Notes under the pieces: generated by a model
Databases searched by the model: none
What the model was told of the DNA's origin: nothing
Seen by the model: only the letters and a program-made list of their open reading frames with translations
DNA from: Methanoregula sp.
GTDB lineage: Archaea > Halobacteriota > Methanomicrobia > Methanomicrobiales > Methanospirillaceae
DNA length: 25,487 nucleotides
Direction: 5' to 3'
Assembly: GCA_026394695.1 (NCBI GenBank)
Contig: JAPKXT010000129.1
Coordinates: 1-25,487, forward strand
Shown here: positions 7,032 through 14,479 of the stretch, one piece after another
Position numbering within the stretch: the first letter of the stretch is position 1
Layout: each line of letters opens with the position of its first letter
Made by a program: the position numbers and the translations under genes

Positions 7032-9257
7032 ATGATCTCGGTTCTCTATGTTGACGATGAACCCCACCTGCTCGAAATTGGTAAACTCTTTTTAGAAGGG
7101 AACCGGGGATTTTCAGTCGATTGCGTAATCTCGGGGAGCGAAGCTCTCGTTAGGATTGCTGCAAGGCACTATGACGCGCTAGTTTCGGATTATCAGATGC
7201 CGCAGATGGACGGGATCACCCTGTTAAAAAAAGTCCGTGCAACCGACAAGACGCTCCCGTTTATCCTTTTCACCGGCAGGGGCCGGGAGGAAGTGGTTAT
7301 CGAGGCACTCAACAACGGGGCTGACTTCTATATCCAGAAAGGCGGGGAACCGCAATCGCTGTTTGTTGAACTCGCTCACAAGATCCGTCTGGCAGTGCAA
7401 CAGCGTGCGGCGGAAGCGAGTATACGCAACCATGAGCGCCGTGAAGCAGATATCATCAATTTCCTGCCGGATGCAACCTTTGCGATTGATTCCATGGGGG
7501 TCGTTATCGCATGGAACCGGGCAATGGAGAAGATGACCGGGACTACATCAGACCAGATACTCGGAAAAGGGAATTACGAGTATGCGATCCCGTTTTACCA
7601 CGAACGCCGTCCTATCCTCATTAACCTTGTCCTCATGGATGACCCTGCCACAATTGCCCGGTACCCGTACATAAAGCGGGACGGGAAAAACCTCTTTTCA
7701 GAGATTACGATCCCACACTTCAATGATGGCAGAGGCGCCGCACTCTGGTTCACCGCCTCCCCCCTGTATGATACCAAGGGCACTATTGTTGGGGCGATAG
7801 AGTCGATCCGGGAGATCACGGAGCGGAAACAGGCAGAGGAGGCACTCGCGGAGAGCGAGGAAAAATATCGCCTCATCGCTGAAAATACCGCAGACAACAT
7901 ATGGATTGTTGACCTGGACCTGAACCTGAAGTATATAAGCACATCGGCAAGGATGATGCGTGGTTTTTCGGTCGAAGATGCCATGTCTGTACCGCTGGAG
8001 CAGGCGATGACACCGGGCTCTCTCAACAACGCAACCCTGAGGCAGTTAGAAGAGGAGATGGCCCACAAGGTAAGCGGATCTGATGACCCTGACCGGCCTG
8101 TTTCGTTTATCGCCGAAGATCACGGTGAAGATGGCTCCACCATCTTTATCGAAAACACCATCTCCCTCATACGGGATGCAGATCACAAACCGATCGGTAT
8201 CCTCGGTGTATCGCGGGATATATCCCGTCGCCAGCGGGCAGAAAACGACCTTAAAGAGACAAAACAACATTTCAGTTCACTGGCGGATAATATCCAGGAC
8301 CCGGTCATCATCCTTAATTTTTCAGGAACTGTTCTTTATAATAACCGGGCTGCGGGATTATTTTTCGGCATGGAGGACTCAAACGAAGGAGAGCACCTGA
8401 ACATCGCCCCATTTCTTGATGAAACGTCACTTCAAAAAGCACATGCTGATCTGGCAGCAATCGCAAAAGATGGCGGCCCCATGACTTCGGAATACAGGGT
8501 CAGGACCGCACCCGGGGAGACACGCCAGGTGGAGGCGGTCGGGGTCAGAATTACTTACGATGGACATGATGCAGACCTGGTTACGCTGCGGGATATCACT
8601 GAGCGCAATTCTGCACAAGCCGCTCTCGCTGAAGCGAACCGTAAACTCAACCTCCTTGCCAGCATCACCCGGCACGATGTTCTCAACAAACTCACGGTAC
8701 TTTCCGGCAGTCTCATTCTCATAAAACGGCAGATGACCGAACCTGCGCTCACCGCACTGCTGAAAAAGGCAGAGGACGCGGCAACTGCTATCCGGCACCA
8801 GATCGAATTTGCGAGAACCTATGAGAACTTAGGAGTCTGTGCTCCGCAGTGGCAGGACCTCCGGCAGGTGATTGCACGGTTACCAAAAATTCTCATACCT
8901 GTGCAGGCAGATATCCCCGCAGTTGAGATCTTTGCCGATCCCATGCTGGTACTGGTCTTTGCCAACCTGCTGGACAACACCCAGCGGCATGGTCAGGACG
9001 TCAGCAGCATACAGGTGACGCTGGACGAAAAGCCTGAAGGACTTTCCATTTTCTGGAACGATGACGGTGTCGGGATTCCTGAGGATGAGAAAGAGAAGAT
9101 TTTCGATCGGGGGGTTGGGAAAAATACCGGTCTTGGACTTTTTTTAGTGCGGGAGATACTCGATATCACGCATATCACTATACGGGAAACCGGCGAACCC
9201 GGGAAGGGTGTCCGGTTTGAGATGACGGTGCCAAAGGGCCAGTACCGGTTTTTGTAA
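7032..9257 (+). CDS. Hybrid sensor histidine kinase: REC-PAS-PAS-PAS-HisKA-HATPase
   Basis: This soluble sensor kinase of 741 residues has no visible membrane segment. An N-terminal receiver domain (about 1-120) has the acidic pair Asp8-Asp9, phosphoacceptor Asp53 in VSDYQMPQMDG, Thr81 and Lys103. Three PAS domains follow (roughly 135-265, 275-405 and 410-530), the first two ending in PAC-like GAIESIREITERK and GILGVSRDISRRQ. The dimerisation helix carries His548 in SITRHDVLNKLTV, the H-box type common in methanogen kinases. The ATPase domain has an N box (FANLLDNTQRHG), DDGVGIPEDE and NTGLGLFLVREI. I chose ATG 7032 because AAGGTG lies eight bases upstream and the receiver domain begins there; an upstream TTG (6942) would add 30 atypical residues. 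The ligand sensed is unknown. Confidence 0.9.
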   Translation: MISVLYVDDEPHLLEIGKLFLEGNRGFSVDCVISGSEALVRIAARHYDALVSDYQMPQMDGITLLKKVRATDKTLPFILFTGRGREEVVIEALNNGADFYIQKGGEPQSLFVELAHKIRLAVQQRAAEASIRNHERREADIINFLPDATFAIDSMGVVIAWNRAMEKMTGTTSDQILGKGNYEYAIPFYHERRPILINLVLMDDPATIARYPYIKRDGKNLFSEITIPHFNDGRGAALWFTASPLYDTKGTIVGAIESIREITERKQAEEALAESEEKYRLIAENTADNIWIVDLDLNLKYISTSARMMRGFSVEDAMSVPLEQAMTPGSLNNATLRQLEEEMAHKVSGSDDPDRPVSFIAEDHGEDGSTIFIENTISLIRDADHKPIGILGVSRDISRRQRAENDLKETKQHFSSLADNIQDPVIILNFSGTVLYNNRAAGLFFGMEDSNEGEHLNIAPFLDETSLQKAHADLAAIAKDGGPMTSEYRVRTAPGETRQVEAVGVRITYDGHDADLVTLRDITERNSAQAALAEANRKLNLLASITRHDVLNKLTVLSGSLILIKRQMTEPALTALLKKAEDAATAIRHQIEFARTYENLGVCAPQWQDLRQVIARLPKILIPVQADIPAVEIFADPMLVLVFANLLDNTQRHGQDVSSIQVTLDEKPEGLSIFWNDDGVGIPEDEKEKIFDRGVGKNTGLGLFLVREILDITHITIRETGEPGKGVRFEMTVPKGQYRFL

Positions 9258-9394
9258 CGTGACTGAACACACACAAAAATAATGCATTTCCTGTCCTTCA
9301 TTTTTACCCAGTCCTTGATGCCCCCTGCCGCGATAATGCCCGGAATTTTTTTTATCAGTCAGGGTCAACAACTGGTGTTGGCCAGTCCCCGGTT

Positions 9395-9772
9395 GCGAGT
9401 CCCTATCTTCCGGATGTGAACGTCGATCATTCCCGTATCCGGGAAGTTATGGTCAACCTTATCGAGAATGCCCTCAAATTCCTCGGTGACCAGCCGGATC
9501 CGATCCTCAGGATTGGTATGGACATGAAAGAGGAAACACCCGTCTTCTTCGTGCAGGACAACGGCATCGGCATCGATCCGCGGTATCTCGAACGGATCTT
9601 CAACCTGTTTGAACGACTCGATGCATCTACGCCAGGTACTGGTGTCGGCCTGACTATCGTGCGGCGCATCATCGAAATACACGGTGGCAGGATATGGGCG
9701 GAATCGGAGGGCCCCGGGAAGGGTACCACATTCCGGTTCACGCTGCCGGCTGTTCAGGAAGAGAGGGGATAA
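9395..9772 (+). pseudogene. 5'-truncated histidine kinase (isolated HATPase domain)
   Basis: The reading frame from about 9395 encodes only the ATPase end of a sensor kinase. After ASPYLPDVNVDHSRI come the N box NLIENALKF, the G1 box DNGIGIDP, an F box (ERIFNLFERLDA) and the G2 box GTGVGLTIVRRIIEIHGG, ending GKGTTFRFTLP as in intact kinases. The similarity to kinases begins before the first possible start, GTG 9416, and no dimerisation helix, phosphoacceptor histidine or sensor domain precedes it. The upstream in-frame sequence has no stop for more than 100 bases but does not look like protein. This is best read as the remnant left by a deletion or recombination. A working single-domain ATPase of 118 residues from GTG 9416 is the alternative, since all its nucleotide-binding motifs are intact. 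Confidence 0.7.
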
Positions 9773-9865
9773 GATCCCCTGTCGATGGCACGTTACCCTG
9801 GATCAGGACCGGCATACAGGCAATTGTTATATTAACCGGGACGTGCTTCTTACGAGTTAGGAACC

Positions 9866-9893
9866 GGGTAGTATGATGAGGGTAGTATGATGA
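9866..9893 (+). repeat. Perfect 14-bp tandem duplication over a start codon
   Basis: GGGTAGTATGATGA occurs twice head to tail (9866-9879 and 9880-9893). The second copy supplies the ATG-ATG start of the PAS-PAS gene and the first supplies GATGAGGG just upstream, which may act as its ribosome binding site. Confidence 0.85.
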
Positions 9894-10924
9894 ATGGGAA
9901 AAACGAGACGGGAACTGAGGGGTGTATTGATGAAGCCATTTTCGACAACGCACATATCATGATGGTCGTAATGGACAAGAATGGCACCATCAGCATGTGG
10001 AACCGGGCCGCCGAAACAATGACAGGTTATGGAAAAGCCGAAGTCATTGGTTCTGCAGAGATCTGGAAGAATGTCTATCCGGATCCCGGATACCGTCACG
10101 AAGTGACCCACAGGATCAAGGAGATCCTTGCAAAGAGAGACTATTTCGAGAACTTTGAAACATCGATCATCACCAAGGCTGGTGATACGCGGGTAATTGC
10201 GTGGAACACCCGGGAGATGAAAGAAGGCGGGAATGTCCGAATCGTCTCTGTTGGCGTGGATATTACCAAGCAGCATGAGGCCGAACGAAAGGTCCGGGAT
10301 ATGAACTCTTTTAACGAGGGTATCATCGAGAACGCCCATATCCTGATCAGCGTGCTTGACCAGAAGGGAAATGTGCTGATATGGAACCGTGCTGCAGAAG
10401 ATATCACCGGCTATTCCCGCAATGACGTTGTCGGAAAGAACACAGTCTGGAAGAGCATGTACCCGGATCCCGCATACCGTAAAGAGATTACAAAGAAGAT
10501 CACTTCGATCATCAGTTCTCAGATGTATTTCGAGAATCTGGAGACAACAATCGTAACAAAAATTGGCGAACAGCGCATCATTGCGTGGAACACAAGGGAG
10601 ATCGGCAACGGAATCTGGCAACACGAGATTGCGATCGGCCGCGACATCACCGACCAGCGCAAAGCCGAGCGGGCGCTTGTTTCCTATATCAGCGAGATAG
10701 CGATGCGGCTGAAGAACCCGGTAGAGATCCTCCGGGACAACCTTGCCGAGCTTGCCCGGATGACGCGGAACGGGACACTGACATTTGACGAGATCGCTGT
10801 CACTCTCGACGGGCAGGTACGGAGCACGGCACAGGTTGCGGCAAATGTTGCTGAGTTCCAGAAGGCAGTGGCCGAAAAGAACGAGGAGATTCCGGAAGCC
10901 TACCGGAAGTTCCTCTCCGGGTGA
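9887..10924 (+). CDS. PAS-PAS protein with a degenerate HisKA-like segment
   Basis: The 345-residue cytoplasmic protein contains two PAS/PAC domains (about 15-135 and 144-262). They are clear internal duplicates: both carry WNRAAE..TGY, W+..YPDP.YR, YFEN.ET and IAWNTRE. The last 80 residues are helical. The segment YISEIAMRLKNPVEILRDNL (267-286) looks like a histidine-kinase H box (HELKNPL-like) in which the histidine is replaced, and no ATPase domain follows. It therefore probably senses a signal and passes it by contact, not by autophosphorylation. The start could be either ATG of an ATG-ATG pair at 9887/9890. Its stop overlaps the start of the next gene as GTGA, so the two are probably coupled and may form a complex. 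Confidence 0.85.
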   Translation: MMNGKNETGTEGCIDEAIFDNAHIMMVVMDKNGTISMWNRAAETMTGYGKAEVIGSAEIWKNVYPDPGYRHEVTHRIKEILAKRDYFENFETSIITKAGDTRVIAWNTREMKEGGNVRIVSVGVDITKQHEAERKVRDMNSFNEGIIENAHILISVLDQKGNVLIWNRAAEDITGYSRNDVVGKNTVWKSMYPDPAYRKEITKKITSIISSQMYFENLETTIVTKIGEQRIIAWNTREIGNGIWQHEIAIGRDITDQRKAERALVSYISEIAMRLKNPVEILRDNLAELARMTRNGTLTFDEIAVTLDGQVRSTAQVAANVAEFQKAVAEKNEEIPEAYRKFLSG

Positions 10925-11478
10925 GCGAAATGGTGATATCGATAAAACCGGAGAGTCTCGAACAGAAGAAGATCTTTTTGGTCTTCTCCCAGCCTGCCAC
11001 GATCCGGCAGAAGAACATTGAAATCATCAAGACCCTTTCGTCGCTTGGATTTCACACGGTTGTTGTCACCACGAACTTTCCCTACAGCGTGCTCAAAAAG
11101 TTGTACGAGCAGAACGGAGTTTCACTGGAGCACGTCACCTTCATCGACACCATTACGAAGTACTCGATGGGGTCTGTACAGGATATCCCCGGTATCGTAC
11201 GGTATGTCAACAATCCGGCCAACCTGACCGACATGGGCATTGCGATAACCGAGATCTTAAAAGAACTGTCGGGAAAAAAGGTCTGCATTCTCTATGATTC
11301 GATCAGCACCATGCTTGTCTATCTCTCGTCGTCCAACATTTCCAAGTTCATTCATTTTGTGACCACCAGGCTGCGTTTGATGGACATATCGGGAATCTTC
11401 CTTGCGGTCGAAAAAGGGCTCGACCCGCAGCTCTTATCCCAGATCACGACATTTGTTGATGAAATTATTGACGATTAG
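10921..11478 (+). CDS. KaiC/RecA-fold-like protein lacking Walker A
   Basis: The 185-residue protein has the layout of the archaeal KaiC-like proteins that accompany sensor genes. An opening strand IFLVFSQPATIRQKNIEI stands where a P-loop would be but has no GxxxxGKT. A Walker B-like strand KVCILYDSISTMLVYL follows, then a late segment ending FVDEIIDD. It probably does not hydrolyse ATP in the usual way and may serve as a docking or regulatory partner of the PAS-PAS protein, whose stop it overlaps by four bases (GTG 10921). ATG 10930 is an alternative start, nine bases on. The match is to a general fold, not to a characterised enzyme; the DUF7504 or DUF835 groups are the families I would test first. 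Confidence 0.65.
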   Translation: MSEMVISIKPESLEQKKIFLVFSQPATIRQKNIEIIKTLSSLGFHTVVVTTNFPYSVLKKLYEQNGVSLEHVTFIDTITKYSMGSVQDIPGIVRYVNNPANLTDMGIAITEILKELSGKKVCILYDSISTMLVYLSSSNISKFIHFVTTRLRLMDISGIFLAVEKGLDPQLLSQITTFVDEIIDD

Positions 11479-11555
11479 GTGTTATGAGACCATAGCCCTC
11501 ATCTTATCACAGGAATAATTCCTTACTTTTCCCATGTTCCTGATCCGTAACGAAA

Positions 11556-11571
11556 CCGGATTGTAATCCGG
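11556..11571. repeat. Palindrome CCGGATT-GT-AATCCGG
   Basis: Seven-base perfect arms flank a two-base centre in the gap between the KaiC-like gene and the response regulator gene. It is 77 bp past the KaiC-like stop and could be an operator for the downstream gene or an intergenic hairpin. The rest of the gap (11479-11817) shows no gene. Confidence 0.45.
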
Positions 11572-11817
11572 CAGAGGGGAATATCCCGGTCCTCATTTTT
11601 TACATTACACCAGTCACTTTCTTCTCATTTTGAAAAAAGCCGGAACTTCAGGTTAATTGATAGTATACCACTGAATTTTTTTATACTACACCAGATCTGT
11701 GATGGTCCGGCAGATTATCAAACCAACTGCAAAAAGAACCGGACGGTATCGGGAAGCGTGGGACAGGAAACAAGGGGTTGCCTCACGCTGCCGGTTGCCG
11801 GAGATGCTTTCAGCGTA

Positions 11818-11827
11818 AAAATAAATA
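11818..11827 (+). promoter_or_regulatory. TATA-like box of the response regulator gene
   Basis: AAAATAAATA is centred about 30 bases before ATG 11853, so transcription would begin at or just before the start codon, giving a leaderless or nearly leaderless mRNA. A second TATA-like TTTATACT at 11677-11684 could give a longer leader. Confidence 0.4.
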
Positions 11828-11852
11828 ACAGGTGAATATAAGAGATATTATC

Positions 11853-12308
11853 ATGGTCGAACTTAACGAGGATCCTTTGCATATCCTGCTCGTCGAGGAT
11901 AATGAAGCCCATGCGGAGCTGGTGATGCGAGGTATGCGTGACCAGCAGGTGGCTAACAAGATCCACCACGTGGTGGATGGAGAGAAGGCACTTGATTACC
12001 TCTTTTCCCGGAGTGCATACAAGGATAAGGTACAGAATCCCCGGCCAAACCTTGTCCTTCTCGATCTCCGGCTGCCACGGGTTGACGGGCTTGAAGTTCT
12101 CAGGATAATCAAGACCTCCCCGGAACTCCTCCGGATACCGGTGGTCGTCCTGACGAGCTCCGATGCAGAGACTGATATTGTCAAATCCTATGACTATCAC
12201 GCTAACAGTTACATTGTAAAACCTCTCGATTTCAAAACATTTACAAGACTGATGAAAGACCTCGGGTTTTACTGGCTGGGCTGGAATGCAAACCCGATGC
12301 CTGACTGA
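11853..12308 (+). CDS. Single-domain response regulator (Rcp1-like receiver)
   Basis: The 151-residue protein is one receiver domain with no output domain. Glu15-Asp16 form the acidic pocket, Asp71 in LLDLRLPRVDG is the phosphoacceptor, Thr102 and Lys124 (YIVKPLD) complete the active site. The slightly long loop before the Asp (SRSAYKDKVQNPRPN) and the overall length match the Rcp1-like regulators that serve PAS/phytochrome-type kinases. ATG 11853 is preferred because the protein then starts like its relatives and a TATA-like box lies about 30 bases upstream; GTG 11832 would add seven residues. It is the natural phosphate acceptor for the hybrid kinase in the same cluster, by inference from position only. 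Confidence 0.9.
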   Translation: MVELNEDPLHILLVEDNEAHAELVMRGMRDQQVANKIHHVVDGEKALDYLFSRSAYKDKVQNPRPNLVLLDLRLPRVDGLEVLRIIKTSPELLRIPVVVLTSSDAETDIVKSYDYHANSYIVKPLDFKTFTRLMKDLGFYWLGWNANPMPD

Positions 12309-12771
12309 TCATCTGGCATAAGGGACGAATTCAGGCTCTGAATTCCAGTGATGGGATAATGGCCATCCACATTCTTGTTCTTGAGGATACCAAGGCTCAC
12401 CAGAATCTCCGTCCGGGCGTTCAGGGACGATCCGGAACGTTTCCGGGTCTCAATTGCCAGGCACCAGTTGTGCGGGACTCTTGAGATCGGTACCCATAAA
12501 GGCACAGACTGCCTGATCCGGTTCCCGGAGCCGGCTCAAAAAGAGCGCCTAACCGCAGATACGCCCCGACCAGATCATTTTTGATACAAAGGGGTGATTC
12601 GCAAGCGTTATTGCGTTTGAGGGGATATCCGGTCAGACACTTCTCATTAAATCTCCCTGCTTCCTGTACCTGCCTGGTTCCGATAGAGGAACAGATGTCA
12701 TGGACACCTCAAATCTTTTCGGATACCAGTACCGTCGGTATCCGGATGCCACTATAGTAACACCGTCACAG
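12309..12771. other. Intergenic stretch, nothing recognised
   Basis: Frames of about 70 to 80 codons are open on both strands (12269-12505 minus, 12375-12584 plus), but neither has a ribosome binding site, a recognisable domain or protein-like composition. I see no RNA gene. Confidence 0.5.
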
Positions 12772-12780
12772 TTATTATAG
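12772..12780 (+). promoter_or_regulatory. TATA-like box of the exported protein gene
   Basis: TTATTATAG is centred about 25 bases upstream of GTG 12801, so the transcript would start at about the initiation codon. This supports the GTG start and a leaderless mRNA. Confidence 0.4.
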
Positions 12781-12800
12781 AAAGTAAATCAGTACTCTGT

Positions 12801-13445
12801 GTGGAAAAAGGAGACTTCCTGATATTTGCAGCGGGTATTGTCACCGTTATGATGATAGCTATCATTGCAAACCCGCAGTCTGTTTCCAGGTTTGCGGCAC
12901 CTGTTCCGGTTGCCACTCCCGTTCCTGCTCCTGTCCTTACTCCACTACCAGACCTGACTGTCATCACTCCCACCTATAAGGAAACAACTCCTCCCCCGGA
13001 GCCTGCTGACGCGTCGTTATACAGGATCTTTTATTCGGACAACCCACTCTCGTACCCCCGCTTCCTGCTCCCCGAGAACATGGAGACATTTGGTGGATCG
13101 GATATTCTCCGGCTTGACCAGGAGATGGTCCCTTTCGCATTTGTTGAAGACACACGGGGCGGTCTCACGCAGAAATTCAACATCCCCTACCCCCTCTGGG
13201 CACTCAACATTTCGGTAACAGCCAAGACCAACCCGCAATACGGTAAATTCCGGATGGTTCTCTGCGATGCTTCGGATGGCACTATCATAAATGGGGTAGA
13301 GATCCTCAATAGGGGTACCGCATACCGGAACATCCAGACATCCAATACGGACTTCTATATGATCATCAGCACGACCTCGATCGACCGCTACCGGATCACG
13401 TTCGAGACTCCGCGTTCCTATTATGAGACCTACCGGCCACCGTGA
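12801..13445 (+). CDS. Membrane-anchored extracytoplasmic protein, unknown function
   Basis: The 214-residue protein begins with a short charged head (MEKGD) and one membrane helix (about 6-24, FLIFAAGIVTVMMIAIIAN). A low-complexity linker rich in Pro, Val, Ala and Thr follows (about 32-68), then a domain of about 145 residues, rich in beta-prone and aromatic residues, on the outer face. This is the usual layout of Methanomicrobiales surface proteins with a type IV pilin-like or signal-anchor N-terminus. No catalytic motif or cysteine cluster is visible; there is a single Cys. The start is GTG 12801, without a clear Shine-Dalgarno sequence but with a TATA-like box at leaderless spacing. I do not recognise the outer domain. 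It lies just after the signalling cluster but is separated from it by 490 bp. Confidence 0.7.
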   Translation: MEKGDFLIFAAGIVTVMMIAIIANPQSVSRFAAPVPVATPVPAPVLTPLPDLTVITPTYKETTPPPEPADASLYRIFYSDNPLSYPRFLLPENMETFGGSDILRLDQEMVPFAFVEDTRGGLTQKFNIPYPLWALNISVTAKTNPQYGKFRMVLCDASDGTIINGVEILNRGTAYRNIQTSNTDFYMIISTTSIDRYRITFETPRSYYETYRPP

Positions 13446-13784
13446 CGTCGCAGTTTCTCCTCATGAATCACAATAAAGACAGCCATTTGCTGTTTTGAAC
13501 GGGTACCGCAGTTTTAAGAGACCTACAAAAATGGTGGCTGATACCACACGTTCCCAAAAAAACGATGAAGATCGTCGCTCCTCACAAGATTTCCCCCCCA
13601 TGGTGGGCCGGATGATTTTTTTTAAAGGTAATAAAAAAACTACCCTACCCGTTAACGCACAAGACGATGCGGGAGGGAGATCGAGTACGCGGCAGGAAAC
13701 CGCAAGGAGGAGTGTGTATGCAATTTTTTACTCACCCGAAATGATGAGCCAAAATGAGTAAACCGGATAGTACCGATTTTTTAT
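13446..13784. other. Intergenic stretch without a confident gene
   Basis: An 88-codon frame from TTG 13495 is open to 13761, but it is rich in Arg, Ser and Gln with no recognisable domain, so I do not call it. An AAGGAGG site at 13704-13710 is correctly placed for ATG 13718, but that frame has only eight codons. T-rich and A-rich tracts at about 13615-13640 may end the upstream transcript. Confidence 0.45.
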
Positions 13785-13973
13785 CTAGATTTTTTCAACA
13801 ATGACCCGGACACGGTCACCGGCCTTTAACAGGTGACCTTTTGGGATGTCAATATTAAACCAGAGAGCATTCGGGTTCTCCTGGGTGGGATCCTGGGACA
13901 TCAGGCAATCCTTGTAGTCATTGATGTCAGCAACGAATTCTATTTCAGATTCAAACTCCAGAACATTTGCCAT
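13785..13973 (-). CDS. Small conserved-looking protein, unknown function
   Basis: From ATG 13973 this is a 62-residue acidic protein (beginning MANVLEFESEIEFVADINDY, ending GHLLKAGDRVRVIVEKI). The ending, KAGDRVRVIVE, resembles the last strands of a small beta-barrel or translation-type fold, but I cannot name a family. A longer frame reaches back to 14054 but overlaps the upstream gene and looks less protein-like. It lies 29 bp after the DUF7123 gene on the same strand and could share its transcript. No Shine-Dalgarno sequence is evident. Composition is protein-like, so it is probably a real gene. Confidence 0.6.
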   Translation of the reverse strand: MANVLEFESEIEFVADINDYKDCLMSQDPTQENPNALWFNIDIPKGHLLKAGDRVRVIVEKI

Positions 13974-14002
13974 GATAAAAAGGGGAAATGAATGGGCGGT
14001 AT

Positions 14003-14254
14003 TTAAATCGCCCGCGGCGTGACCATCCACGTCGTACTGTTCGAATAGCTCCAACGGATAATGTCGAGTTCCTTGCAGATGTCAGCAAGGATCGCCATAT
14101 TTGTTCCTACCTCTTTTGGGGATAAACCGAGTTCTTTTGCAATGTATTTTGATTTGAAATAGTGTTTTCCCTTGGTTATACCCAAATTGAGGTACTGGAC
14201 AATTTTGTGCTGGGTTTCGTTATACGTCTCACGAATTTTTTTTGTGGTTGACAT
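14003..14254 (-). CDS. DUF7123-family small winged-helix-like protein
   Basis: The 83-residue protein matches a small euryarchaeal family typified by the pattern YFKSKYIAKELGLSPKEVGTNM followed by a terminal W.YS.STTWMV. Here these are KHYFKSKYIAKELGLSPKEV (with GTNMAIL next) and IIRWSYSNSTTWMV. The central part has the spacing of a helix-turn-helix or winged helix, so nucleic-acid binding is plausible but unproven. ATG 14254 is chosen over one five codons upstream because GAGGA lies about six bases before it. A strong TATA box (14294-14306) is about 46 bases upstream, leaving a leader of about 20 nt that contains the ribosome binding site. Its likely transcript continues into the 62-residue gene. 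Confidence 0.75.
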   Translation of the reverse strand: MSTTKKIRETYNETQHKIVQYLNLGITKGKHYFKSKYIAKELGLSPKEVGTNMAILADICKELDIIRWSYSNSTTWMVTPRAI

Positions 14255-14293
14255 GTTGTTCCTCAGCATTTAAAACTCATATAGGTCAACTTG

Positions 14294-14306
14294 TATATAT
14301 ATATAT
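14294..14306 (-). promoter_or_regulatory. TATA box of the DUF7123 gene
   Basis: A 13-base alternating TATATATATATAT run is centred 46 bases before ATG 14254. With transcription starting about 26 bases downstream it would yield a 20-nt leader carrying GAGGA. Archaeal promoters of this spacing are standard. Confidence 0.55.
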
Positions 14307-14479
14307 CTGATTATTGTGCCAAAAATTCGGTCTTTTTTCTCCCACTGCCCGATTAATCTGACCAGAAATTATATATCAGGCGCTCCGGTTGAGCTGTTTA
14401 TCGTGCTCCTGTTTAATGCGGGATTTGGAGATTTTAGCAGTGTTTTTGAGGAGATTTTTAAAAAGGAGGGATGCATTTT

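Noticed and set aside
12269..12584. Overlapping frames between the response regulator and the exported protein gene
   Set aside because: Tried as remnants of PAS or kinase domains in both strands; no motif could be found.
13704..13744. Strong AAGGAGG site followed by ATG
   Set aside because: The frame stops after eight codons; a leader peptide is conceivable but nothing downstream on that strand would be regulated by it.
13495..13761. 88-codon frame from a TTG codon
   Set aside because: No ribosome binding site or domain; composition looks like translated non-coding sequence.
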